Below, one piece after another: positions 1 through 7,097 of a stretch of DNA of 64,000 bases. Below the pieces are notes generated by a model. The model worked only from the letters and a program-made list of their open reading frames with translations, was not told where the DNA came from and did not search any database. Positions within the stretch are counted from its first letter, which is position 1; each line of letters starts with the position of its first letter. The stretch is from Prevotella sp. UBA5387 (lineage in GTDB: Bacteria > Bacteroidota > Bacteroidia > Bacteroidales > Bacteroidaceae): assembly GCA_002407775.1 (NCBI GenBank), contig DHOP01000030.1, positions 7,147 to 71,146 on the forward strand. Reading direction: 5' to 3'. Made by a program: the position numbers and the translations under genes.

Positions 1-330
1 ATAGACTGTCCTGGTCTCTACCGGCAGCCCGTAAGTATTGTATTTTTCAGGACGTCTGCCTCTTCCCCCGGTCTGTTCCCGGGCTTCGGCGCGACGTTTG
101 TCGGCGGCAGCGTCCACCTCCCTGGCGGCTTTTTCAAGTTCCTTTGCCGCGGCTAACTTCGCCTGCCCGTCAAGCTCACCGAACAGCGACGGGCCGTCAT
201 ATTTCACGGCCCTGTCCTTGAGTGAGCTGCCGAAGGCACGGCGCTGAAGCTGCTCGATGAGCCTTGCCTGACTGATGATCATTTCATGGCAGGCCTCAAT
301 GGTATCGGGGAGTATTAAAGTCTTTTTCAT
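1..330 (-). CDS. IS66-family transposase (TnpC), N-terminal part, runs off the window
   Basis: Reading the minus strand from an ATG at 330 gives an open frame of 110 codons to the window edge, starting MKKTLILPDTIEAC. A coiled-coil-like stretch (SQARLIEQLQRRAFG) is followed by an Ala/Lys/Glu-rich helix and a GRGRRPEKY basic segment. This layout matches the leucine-zipper and zinc-finger-preceding N-terminus of IS66 TnpC transposases. It lies 54 bp downstream of a TnpB-type gene on the same strand, the usual IS66 order. The catalytic domain is outside the window, so whether the element is intact cannot be judged. Confidence 0.8.
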   Translation of the reverse strand, partial: MKKTLILPDTIEACHEMIISQARLIEQLQRRAFGSSLKDRAVKYDGPSLFGELDGQAKLAAAKELEKAAREVDAAADKRRAEAREQTGGRGRRPEKYNTYGLPVETRTVY

Positions 331-384
331 ACCGCTAAGTTACTAAAAAATAATGATATGTACGCCTTTTAGCCCTGTCGTTTT

Positions 385-732
385 TCAGTTTTTTTCGTAT
401 CTGTGACGTCGTGCGGCGCCCGGTGAGATCCCCTCCATGAGAAGGACCAGTTCTGACCATTTCATGCTACGGAAACCAATGCCTTGACGAAGAAAGATGC
501 GAGGATGGAACCGCCCCTCCTCCAACCGTTTGTAATACACTACATACCCTCCATACTCCCAATGAAGGATTTTCATCACCTTACGCGACTTTCCCACAAA
601 GATATAGACTGAACCGTCCGAGGGATCCAGCCCGACCATCCTTACCTGGCCGCTCAGACAGTTCACACCCATGCGCATATCTGTCGGATGTTGCGACATG
701 ACTATGCGATTGTTTTCATTCAAATTGAACAT
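385..732 (-). CDS. tnpB: IS66-family accessory protein TnpB (IS66 Orf2)
   Basis: A 115-residue basic protein with the hallmark IS66 Orf2 blocks: MGVNCLSG near residue 22, then DGSVYIFVGKSRKVMKIL and a WYxxGYVVYYKRLEEGRF-like segment. Family members are about 110-120 residues, so it is full length. TnpB is needed with TnpC for IS66 transposition, but its biochemical role is not well defined. It is transcribed toward the transposase at 1-330. I see no TnpA-type gene upstream (733-1040), so the element either belongs to a group without tnpA or has lost its end. Confidence 0.88.
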   Translation of the reverse strand: MFNLNENNRIVMSQHPTDMRMGVNCLSGQVRMVGLDPSDGSVYIFVGKSRKVMKILHWEYGGYVVYYKRLEEGRFHPRIFLRQGIGFRSMKWSELVLLMEGISPGAARRHRYEKN

Positions 733-870
733 CGTTTTTTGGGTGCAAAGTAAGCAAACTAAAACACTACGTGAAAGTCGGGCTATTTCGGACGGATACC
801 TTTAATTGGATAATCATGCACATTCATTCGGCGTGTTATCCTAAGTTTCCCGGTATGATAAGTTCAGTTC

Positions 871-923
871 CTCTACGAGGAACGACTCGAACCTCGTAGA
901 GAAACGACTCGAGACTCTACGGG
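871..923. repeat. Three-copy 22-bp-period GC-containing repeat
   Basis: CTCTACGAG (871-879), CTCGTAGAG (893-901) and CTCTACGGG (915-923) recur every 22 bp. They are separated by near-identical 13-mers (GAACGACTCGAAC, AAACGACTCGAGA). The first copy sits in a perfect 7-bp-arm hairpin, GTTCCTC-TAC-GAGGAAC (867-883). It lies in the gap between the IS66 edge and the IS982 element, in which no gene is visible. The function is unknown. The period equals that of the AT-rich palindrome arrays elsewhere in the window, but the sequence is unrelated. Confidence 0.6.
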
Positions 924-1042
924 AAAAAATAAAACCACCTTAAAAGACATTTTCGGACGCTAACTGACAGCTAAATCCATCCCAATCTTAACTATCAAAA
1001 GTATAACCAAAGGAATTCATAAAGTTGAATTGTGTAATAATT

Positions 1043-2175
1043 ACCCCAGTTCGGGATAAGATTTTGTTCATAAAAAAGTTGGTAGTTTCATAAATATTTT
1101 GTACCTTTATAGGTGAAAAACAATTAGTTACAAGAATATTTAATATGACTACCGATTACAAAGTTACAGAATTATTTTGTATTATAGACGAGTTTTGCAA
1201 ACATTTTGATGCAGAAAATGCAGGAAATTTGCTGGAAGACAATAGCGGAGTGAAGCGTAGACGGCGTGCAGCATCGTTGTCCGACAGTGAAATCATGACG
1301 ATTCTGTTGTATTTCCATTTCGGTACATTCCGCAATTTCAAGCACTACTACCTGTTCTTTATTAAGGGTACGATGAAGTCTTATTTTCCGAAAGCTGTGT
1401 CGTACAACCGATTTGTGGAGTTGGAAAGCCGCGTGTTCTTCCAGCTCATGTTCTTCCTTAATCTGGGGGCTTTCGGAAGATGTACCGGCATAACATTCGT
1501 TGATTCCACGATGATACCCGTATGCCATAATCTCAGGAGATATGCCAATAAGGTATTCAAGGGAATTGCCACTGACGGAAAAGGAACTATGGGTTGGTGT
1601 CATGGCTTTAAGCTCCACCTTGCGTGCAATGACAGAGGCGAGATAATAGCGTTTGTACTTACTGGTGCAAATGTCAGCGACAAGGACCCGAATGTGTTCA
1701 AGGTTCTTGCTAAACGTTTGTATGACAAGCTGTTTGCTGACAAAGGCTATATTTCACAGAAGCTGTTTGACTTCCTCTTTGAGGATGGAATACAGCTGGT
1801 GACAGGGTTGCGCGTAAACATGAAAAACAAGCTGATGCCGTTCTATGACAGAATGATGCTGCGCAAGAGATACATTATCGAAACCATTAACGACATGCTG
1901 AAGAATACGGCACAGATTGTACACTCACGCCATAGATCTGTAAGCAACTTTATCATGAACCTTATTTCTGCCTTGGGAGCATATTGTTTCTTTGATAACA
2001 AGCCAAAGGCATTGCAAGGATACTGCATCGAAGACACCAAACAGCTGTCACTATTCTAAGGGCAAAACAACTTCTTTCAGCCTTCTGTTATTATCAACTC
2101 CTAATGGTATGGGGAGGAGGCGTTTTCACGCTGCATTTATATTGTATAAAACACTCGGTTATCCCGAACTGGGGT
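1043..2175 (+). mobile_element. IS982-family insertion sequence, complete
   Basis: Perfect 17-bp terminal inverted repeats bound the element: ACCCCAGTTCGGGATAA at 1043-1059 and its reverse complement at 2159-2175. It is 1133 bp long with one transposase gene, the usual IS982 architecture. No target-site duplication is visible: the left flank ends ...taataatt and the right begins agaagatg. Either the target duplication has decayed or a deletion or recombination event followed insertion. The right end abuts the interior of a DUF4861 reading frame that has lost its 5' part. Confidence 0.92.
1145..2059 (+). CDS. IS982-family transposase
   Basis: A 304-residue DDE transposase. The catalytic triad is visible: D120 in FVDSTMIPVC, D199 in FADKGYIS and E246 in KRYIIETINDM. 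The IS982 signature GWCHGFKLHLACNDRGEI lies between the first two. The length is typical for the family (about 290-310 residues) and there is no stop or frameshift, so the element may be active. The ATG at 1145 is the first in frame after the left inverted repeat. It is the only gene of the element. Confidence 0.95.
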   Translation: MTTDYKVTELFCIIDEFCKHFDAENAGNLLEDNSGVKRRRRAASLSDSEIMTILLYFHFGTFRNFKHYYLFFIKGTMKSYFPKAVSYNRFVELESRVFFQLMFFLNLGAFGRCTGITFVDSTMIPVCHNLRRYANKVFKGIATDGKGTMGWCHGFKLHLACNDRGEIIAFVLTGANVSDKDPNVFKVLAKRLYDKLFADKGYISQKLFDFLFEDGIQLVTGLRVNMKNKLMPFYDRMMLRKRYIIETINDMLKNTAQIVHSRHRSVSNFIMNLISALGAYCFFDNKPKALQGYCIEDTKQLSLF

Positions 2176-2176
2176 A

Positions 2177-2731
2177 GAAGATGTTATCGACTCCACCTAC
2201 TACGAGCTGGTTACAGAAGGACCGGTCCGCTCCATCATTCGCTTGACATATAAAGGATGGCAAATAGGAAATAACAAGATAGATCTTTGCGAAGAAATCA
2301 GTATATGGGCAGGAAAATACGGATATGAAAAGAGAATCAGCACCACTACCCTACCCGGCAATTACTTCCTGGTGACAGGCATTGTCAATAACCTGAATAC
2401 ACAACCTTTCACGGAAGAAGAATATGAAGGAAAACAGTATGCCATGCTCACCCATGACAAACAGACCGTAAACGAAAGCTTCTATTTCGGCATGAGTTTA
2501 TTGATACCTGGTGACAATCTGGTAGAAACCTTCCACGCACCGGAAGAAAACGCAGATATTATAAAAACCTGGTGCGTCAAAATGAAACCTGACGCAAACG
2601 GACTCTACAATTACCGGGCTTATGCAGCCTGGGAGTTGAGAGACAAACAGTTCCGGGAACGGGAGACATTCATCAACCTGATAGCCCATGAGGCATTATG
2701 CATCAATCATCCCATTATCATTCAGCTATAG
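2177..2731 (+). pseudogene. DUF4861-family protein, 5' end removed at the IS982 junction
   Basis: The frame is open from the IS982 right end (EDVIDSTYYELVTEGPVRS...) to a TAG at 2729-2731, with no native start. The visible part, about 184 residues, includes a jelly-roll-like pattern (GPVRSIIRLTYKGW, FYFGMSLLIPGDN, YRAYAAWELRDKQF) that I associate with DUF4861, a family found next to polysaccharide-degrading enzymes in Bacteroidota. The N-terminal half and signal peptide are missing. The stop lies 2 bp before the GH42 start, so the two genes were probably an operon in a polysaccharide-utilisation locus. The family call is from memory of its motifs. Confidence 0.65.
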
Positions 2732-2733
2732 CT

Positions 2734-3855
2734 ATGAGGAAGTTACTGATCAGCTGCCTGCTCTTCTTTGGCGGTTTCATTTCAATCCATAGTCAAGTTT
2801 ATACAGGAGCTGCCTATTATCCGGAGCATACCGATAAAGAGCAGGTTGAAAAGGATGCACACCTCATGGAGGAAGCGCATTTCAACATAGCCCGAATGGG
2901 TGATTTCGCCTGGCATAGTATGGAACCTAAAGACGGAGTCTTTACTCTGGAATGGTTAGACCATGCTATCCGGACACTGTCACAGCGCGGCATACAATCT
3001 CTATTATGTACCCCTACTGCCGCCATACCCAAATGGATGCACGATGCACACCCCGACATTATGATCATGGGAGCAGACGGTCAGAGAAAGCCCTATGGAC
3101 GCCGGCGTCATGCCTGTCTCAACAACGAGGATTACCGCCAATACTGCACTCGCATTACACGCACCTTGGCGGAACGCTATAAAGACAATAAATCCGTCAT
3201 CGGATTTCAGATAGACAACGAGCTGGCCACCGAAGAGCCCTATTGCTATTGTCCTGAATGCCTGAAAAAATTCCAGTTATGGCTGAAGAAAAAATATCAG
3301 ACTATAGAAACCTTAAATAAGGCCTGGGGAACCGTCTTCTGGAGCGAAACATTAGATAACTTCGAACAGGTATGGTTACCCCGCAGGATGGATAATCCGG
3401 GCATTTATCAGGATTATCAACGGTTTTATTCGGATGTAGCATTGGAATTCTTCCGTATACAGCGGGATGTGGTTAAGGCCGTGGCTCCCGGCATGACAGT
3501 GACAACTAATATCGGAGGAAGCGGCTTTGTGACCACCATGAACCTCTATGAACTGGCAGATGAATGCGATGTCCTGTCGTTCGACAATTATCCTGTAAAT
3601 GTGACTTTGGAATATCTCTATGGGAATGATATCGGACACCCTTTTGATCCTGCCATGACATCTTTTGCCATGCAGATAATACGGGGAGGCAAATCACGGC
3701 CTATATGGGTGCCGGAAGCACAGATCGGACGTACGGCCCTTACACAAAAGGAGATTGTAAAAGAGGGATATCCCCGTTTATGGAACCACGTTTATCCGAC
3801 ATTTTTTTTAATGCGTCTTTCTGTCGCATCGGTCGTTTTCGTTTCGGGTGCTTAA
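2734..3855 (+). pseudogene. GH42 beta-galactosidase, C-terminally truncated
   Basis: Starting at the ATG at 2734, the product begins with a signal peptide (MRKLLISCLLFFGGFIS) and then the GH42 A-domain (TGAAYYPEHTDKEQ). Both catalytic glutamates remain: the acid/base in QIDNEL (E163) and the probable nucleophile in WVPEAQ (E328). A CxC..C zinc-type motif is seen in EPYCYCPECLKKF. Homology ends near residue 351 (about 3787). The last 22 codons read through foreign DNA to a stop at 3855, so the trimerisation and C-terminal domains are missing. An upstream in-frame ATG at 2698 would overlap the DUF4861 frame and is less likely. It is unlikely to be functional. Confidence 0.85.
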
Positions 3856-4520
3856 AAAGGTAGGGATTAGGGAATGCAAGGTTTTTCGGAAAAATACTAC
3901 CCGAAGGGCTGGAGATTTTTCAGAAAAACAGGAGGCTTGACCTTGCTTTCCCGTACAATCCCGGAGTTACCTTTGCACCCAGCACGAAAATGACTGCCTG
4001 ATGCGGCTCACTGAAAGGCGCGAAAATGGAGGTAAACGGAAGTGGAGGCAGATTAGACAGGAAAACTTCAAAAGAGAAATCCGTGAAAAAGACATCCCCA
4101 ACAGAAAAGAACATAGCCGGTAGCGTGAAACCGGGCAAACCATCGGCAAGGAAGTATGTTTTTATCTGTTTGGCCAAACGTGTTTGGTCGGATGGATAAA
4201 ATCATTCTTCCCGGTTTGTCTGCCGTGAGTGACGGCTTGTTCCATTTATGGAATGTGCGGTCATACACGGCTTTCCGCTTCCAGCTCAAAAGGACAACTA
4301 AAAAAGAAAAATCGTCAAAACCCCGTAAAAGCACCTCTTTGGCATAAGCACAAAAGAAAGGGGCCTTGTCTCATCAGTCTAAACTATTGTTTAGGCGTGA
4401 GGCAAAGCCCTTTTCTCCGCTTATGCGGCAGTCGGCACACGTTCGTTCAAAATTTTTTTGGGCGATGGTGTGCTGACGGATAAAATCGCTTTTACGGAAA
4501 AACTTGTGTGAGAAGAAAAA
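3788..4520. other. Foreign fragment resembling a conjugative-transposon mobilisation (mob/oriT) region
   Basis: From about 3788 the sequence no longer belongs to the GH42 gene. On the minus strand it contains a start-like segment, MRQKDALKKMSDKR (ATG at 3829), that is cut at the GH42 junction and then runs into a stop at 3740. This looks like the 5' end of a lost gene. Upstream of it are AT/GC-mixed, mostly non-coding DNA, a possible 57-codon plus-strand frame (4026-4199, Lys-rich) and a large hairpin (4342-4426). From memory the layout recalls the mob/oriT side of CTnDOT-like elements, but this is only a resemblance. No complete gene is supportable here. Confidence 0.35.
4342..4426. repeat. 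Long imperfect inverted repeat (hairpin of about 85 bp)
   Basis: GCATAAGC (4342-4349) pairs with GCTTATGC (4419-4426). Inside, AAAGAAAGGGGCCTTGTCTCA pairs imperfectly with TGAGGCAAAGCCCTTTTCT. At the tip, CTAAAC-TATT-GTTTAG is perfect. Several differences between the arms would still pair as G-U in RNA. It may be an oriT-type structure, a structured RNA or a double terminator. It lies in the foreign fragment and no gene covers it. Confidence 0.65.
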
Positions 4521-4524
4521 ACCA

Positions 4525-4546
4525 GGAGATTCATTTCTAAATCTCC
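4525..4546 (+). terminator. Rho-independent terminator (plus strand)
   Basis: GGAGATT (4525-4531) and AATCTCC (4540-4546) form a 7-bp stem with an 8-nt loop. A run of A precedes it and CGTTTTATT follows. It would end any plus-strand transcript coming from the foreign fragment, just before the candidate tracrRNA promoter at 4558. Confidence 0.55.
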
Positions 4547-4557
4547 CGTTTTATTGT

Positions 4558-4565
4558 TACTTTTG
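4558..4565 (+). promoter_or_regulatory. -7 promoter box upstream of the candidate tracrRNA
   Basis: TACTTTTG fits the Bacteroidota TAnnTTTG -7 element. No convincing TTTG -33 element is present about 19 bp upstream. A start would be expected near 4570, placing a structured non-coding stretch immediately downstream. Confidence 0.45.
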
Positions 4566-4569
4566 CATA

Positions 4570-4680
4570 CGAAGAGTTCTTTGAAGGTTACGCAACGCAC
4601 AGAAGAATAATGCAGTAGATAACTAACTAATTCGTAACCTATTACTATTATGAGCGATTACCCAATGCTCATTTCCAATA
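4570..4680 (+). ncRNA. Candidate tracrRNA next to the CRISPR array
   Basis: Downstream of the TACTTTTG box there is no convincing reading frame, but there is structure. AGGTTACG (4585-4592) pairs with CGTAACCT (4633-4640). ATGAGC (4650-4655) pairs with GCTCAT (4667-4672) and is followed by TTTCC. Between the first pair, ACGCACAGAAGAATAATG (about 4596-4613) is a degenerate copy of the plus-strand CRISPR repeat interior (ACGCAAAGATACGATAATG), as an anti-repeat would be. It would pair with crRNA transcribed from the minus strand. The match is short and gapped, so this remains a hypothesis. Confidence 0.35.
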
Positions 4681-4730
4681 AATTACACTCTTTTCGTAAC
4701 TTCACAATACAAATATACAAATAAATTTTG

Positions 4731-5699
4731 GTTGTTTATGCTAACGCAAAGATACGATAATGAAAGCAATTCACAACTTTCAGACGTGGATAGTTCGCTT
4801 CGGTAGGGTTGTTTATGCTAACGCAAAGATACGATAATGAAAGCAATTCACAACTTGATCCGGATTAGCTTCTACGATAATTTGTTGTTTATGCTAACGC
4901 AAAGATACGATAATGAGAGCAATTCACAACCTCGAAGCATTCAGCGGTTGTGTCCGATCTGTTGTTTATGCTAACGCAAAGATACGATAATGAGAGCAAT
5001 TCACAACCAAAGCGGTGGGGACGGAAGATGAGCGACCGTTGTTTATGCTAACGCAAAGATACGATAATGAGAGCAATTCACAACCTGTCGTTATCTTGTT
5101 CGTTTTGGAAATTGTTGTTTATGCTAACGCAAAGATACGATAATGAGAGCAATTCACAACGATTTGGGCCGAAGCCATGCAACGCTATAAGTTGTTTATG
5201 CTAACGCAAAGATACGATAATGAGAGCAATTCACAACTATGTTTTGATTGTTATTATTTTGTACCGCGTTGTTTATGCTAACGCAAAGATACGATAATGA
5301 GAGCAATTCACAACACTATCGACTCAAAACACATATAGCCGCCAGTTGTTTATGCTAACGCAAAGATACGATAATGAGAGCAATTCACAACACGTACACA
5401 ACACAAACGGTCGCGTTTACTGTTGTTTATGCTAACGCAAAGATACGATAATGAGAGCAATTCACAACTTGTCTGGTCTGGGTTGGCACCAAGGCTGAGT
5501 TGTTTATGCTAACGCAAAGATACGATAATGAGAGCAATTCACAACAAAACTGGTGTAAAACTTGATGGTGTTAAGGTTGTTTATGCTAACGCAAAGATAC
5601 GATAATGAGAGCAATTCACAACCCTGACTTTGAAGTTAATAAAATTGATATAGTTGTTTATGCTAACGCAAAGATACGATAATGAAAGCAATTCACAAC
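4731..5699 (-). CRISPR. CRISPR array, 13 repeats of 47 bp and 12 spacers of 29-30 bp (type II-C-like repeats), no cas genes nearby
   Basis: Repeats start at 4731, 4808, 4884, 4961, 5038, 5114, 5191, 5268, 5345, 5422, 5499, 5576 and 5653. On the plus strand each begins GTTGTTTATGCTAACGC and ends GCAATTCACAAC, with GTTGT/ACAAC inverted ends. Ten spacers are 30 bp and two are 29 bp. The only repeat variation is TGAAAG instead of TGAGAG in copies 1, 2 and 13. The 47-bp length and 30-bp spacers fit Bacteroidota type II-C arrays. The reverse complement (GTTGTGAATTGCTCTC...) resembles the Bacteroides fragilis II-C repeat as I remember it, suggesting minus-strand transcription. No cas9, cas1 or cas2 lies in the window. 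By eye no spacer matches the rest of the window. Confidence 0.95.
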
Positions 5700-5842
5700 A
5701 TTTAGAATGTTTATTTGTAAGATTTTAGGAATGAAGCTACTTTAAGGATTAAAGATTGGTATGTGGATCGCCAAGAACTGTGCACAATTTTATGCTAATG
5801 ATGAAGAATTAGAAGACAAAAGTATATCATATCTCTTGACAC

Positions 5843-6002
5843 GCGATTAGTATCCTTTGGCACTGCGATTGATGCCTAAACGCAACGCCATTACGGCCTA
5901 AACGCAACGCGAAAGGATATCTTTCGCACTGCCATTAGGCATCAATCGCAAAGCGACTGTTATTCTTTGGTGATTTGCATTGCGATTAGTATATCAATCG
6001 CA
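5843..6002. repeat. Cluster of nested inverted and direct repeats (GCGATT family)
   Basis: GCGATTGATGCCTAA (5865-5879) is exactly inverted at 5935-5949. Inside it, GCCTAAACGCAACGC occurs twice in direct orientation (5874-5888 and 5896-5910), and GCGAAAG (5909-5915) pairs with CTTTCGC (5921-5927). A further pair, TGCGATT (5981-5987) and AATCGCA (5996-6002), follows. GCGATTAGTAT occurs at 5843 and 5982. It fills the space between the CRISPR array and metF. A 29-codon frame (5761-5850) is the only open frame I see here and I do not recognise it. It could be a small non-autonomous repeat element. Confidence 0.6.
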
Positions 6003-6141
6003 ACATTTTTCTCGATTTCGATGAAAGCCTTTGAAGGGCATTGATATGGTATGGGGAATATGAAAATAAATTTTATTTACAGCGAAGACCTTACTGACGA
6101 TGTATCGAGAAAAGATTTATATTGATTTGTTTTATTAGTTC

Positions 6142-7095
6142 TTAGAACACAGCTCTCACGATCTGCTGAATATTTTTAGCACGCCCCATTGTATAATAAT
6201 GAATGGCCGGTACTTGATGGGCCAACAAGTCTTTGCTTTGAGCAACGCACCATTCGACACCTACCTGGTATTCTGCCTCTTTGTCCGTGGCACTCTTGAA
6301 GGCCTTCACTAATTCTTCGGGAATGTCAAGATGAAAGGCTTGTGGTAGGCTATCGATTTGACGTATCGTCGAAAGCGGTTTCAGACCCGGAACGATGGGA
6401 ATGGTAATGCCTACCGCACGACATTTCTCAACAAAGCTATAGAACTTGTCATTATCAAAAAACATTTGTGTCAGGATATAATCTGCCCCCGCATCCACCT
6501 TTTGCTTGAGATACTGGATGTCGGAATCAAGATTGGCCGCCTCATAATGCTTTTCGGGATAAGCCCCTATCCCGACACAGAAGTCGGTCTTTACGCCGTC
6601 TTTCACGTCAGGATCGAGATATTGACCATGATTCATATTGTCTATCATGGCCACCAATTCGTTGGCATGGGCAAAGCCATCAGGCTCTGGAATAAACCGA
6701 CGATAGCCTGGCAATGCGTCTCCACGCAAAGCCACCACATTGTCTATGCCCAAGAAGTTAAAGTCAAACAGATCACTTTCGAGTCTCGACTTGGAAGCTC
6801 CTCCACAAATGATGTGTGGTACGATGTTGACTTTGAACCGTTGCATGATGCCCGAAACGATAGCTATTGTGGAAGGACGCTTGGCAAAAGTAGTTTTCGT
6901 AAACGTACCATCAGGGTTCTCTTGATAGGCTACTTCATCGCGATGACAAGTGACATTGATAAACGGAGGAGCAAATTCCATCAAAGGCTCAATGGTCTTG
7001 GCGAGTTTCTCTGCATCACTTCCCTTCAATGGAGGTACCAATTCAAACGAAGCAAACTGTCTGTCACTATTTAGGATGTCGATAACTTTGGACAT
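6142..7095 (-). CDS. metF: Methylenetetrahydrofolate reductase
   Basis: A 317-residue TIM-barrel flavoprotein that reduces 5,10-methylene-THF to 5-methyl-THF, the methyl donor for MetH. Family blocks are evident: FELVPPLKGSDAEKL at the N-terminus, VTCHRDE, a GGASKSRLESDLFDF segment, VALRGDALPG and the ADYILTQMFFDN/PIVPGLKPL region. The length is near the usual 280-320. The start at 7095 lies 2 bp after the metH stop, so the pair is a tight operon and translational coupling is likely. No riboswitch is visible in front of the operon. Confidence 0.95.
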   Translation of the reverse strand: MSKVIDILNSDRQFASFELVPPLKGSDAEKLAKTIEPLMEFAPPFINVTCHRDEVAYQENPDGTFTKTTFAKRPSTIAIVSGIMQRFKVNIVPHIICGGASKSRLESDLFDFNFLGIDNVVALRGDALPGYRRFIPEPDGFAHANELVAMIDNMNHGQYLDPDVKDGVKTDFCVGIGAYPEKHYEAANLDSDIQYLKQKVDAGADYILTQMFFDNDKFYSFVEKCRAVGITIPIVPGLKPLSTIRQIDSLPQAFHLDIPEELVKAFKSATDKEAEYQVGVEWCVAQSKDLLAHQVPAIHYYTMGRAKNIQQIVRAVF

Positions 7096-7097
7096 GT

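Noticed and set aside
733..870. An IS66 tnpA gene upstream of tnpB
   Set aside because: No open frame of suitable length exists between the tnpB start and the 22-bp repeat.
1033..2185. Target-site duplication around IS982
   Set aside because: Flanks taataatt and agaagatg do not match at any length expected for the family.
3920..4177. Minus-strand open frame of 85 codons in the foreign fragment
   Set aside because: Composition is Phe/Leu-rich without family resemblance, and other frames are equally open. I treat the stretch as non-coding.
4026..4199. Plus-strand 57-codon Lys-rich frame in the foreign fragment
   Set aside because: A TACCTTTG box lies 51 bp upstream, but there is no recognisable family. 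It is mentioned under the fragment and not called as a gene.
4778..5652. Spacers targeting sequences inside the window
   Set aside because: Comparison by eye found no match longer than chance. A proper search is needed, so no claim is made.
5761..5850. 29-codon frame next to the CRISPR array as a cas-gene remnant
   Set aside because: Too short, with no Cas motif. Nothing supports it.
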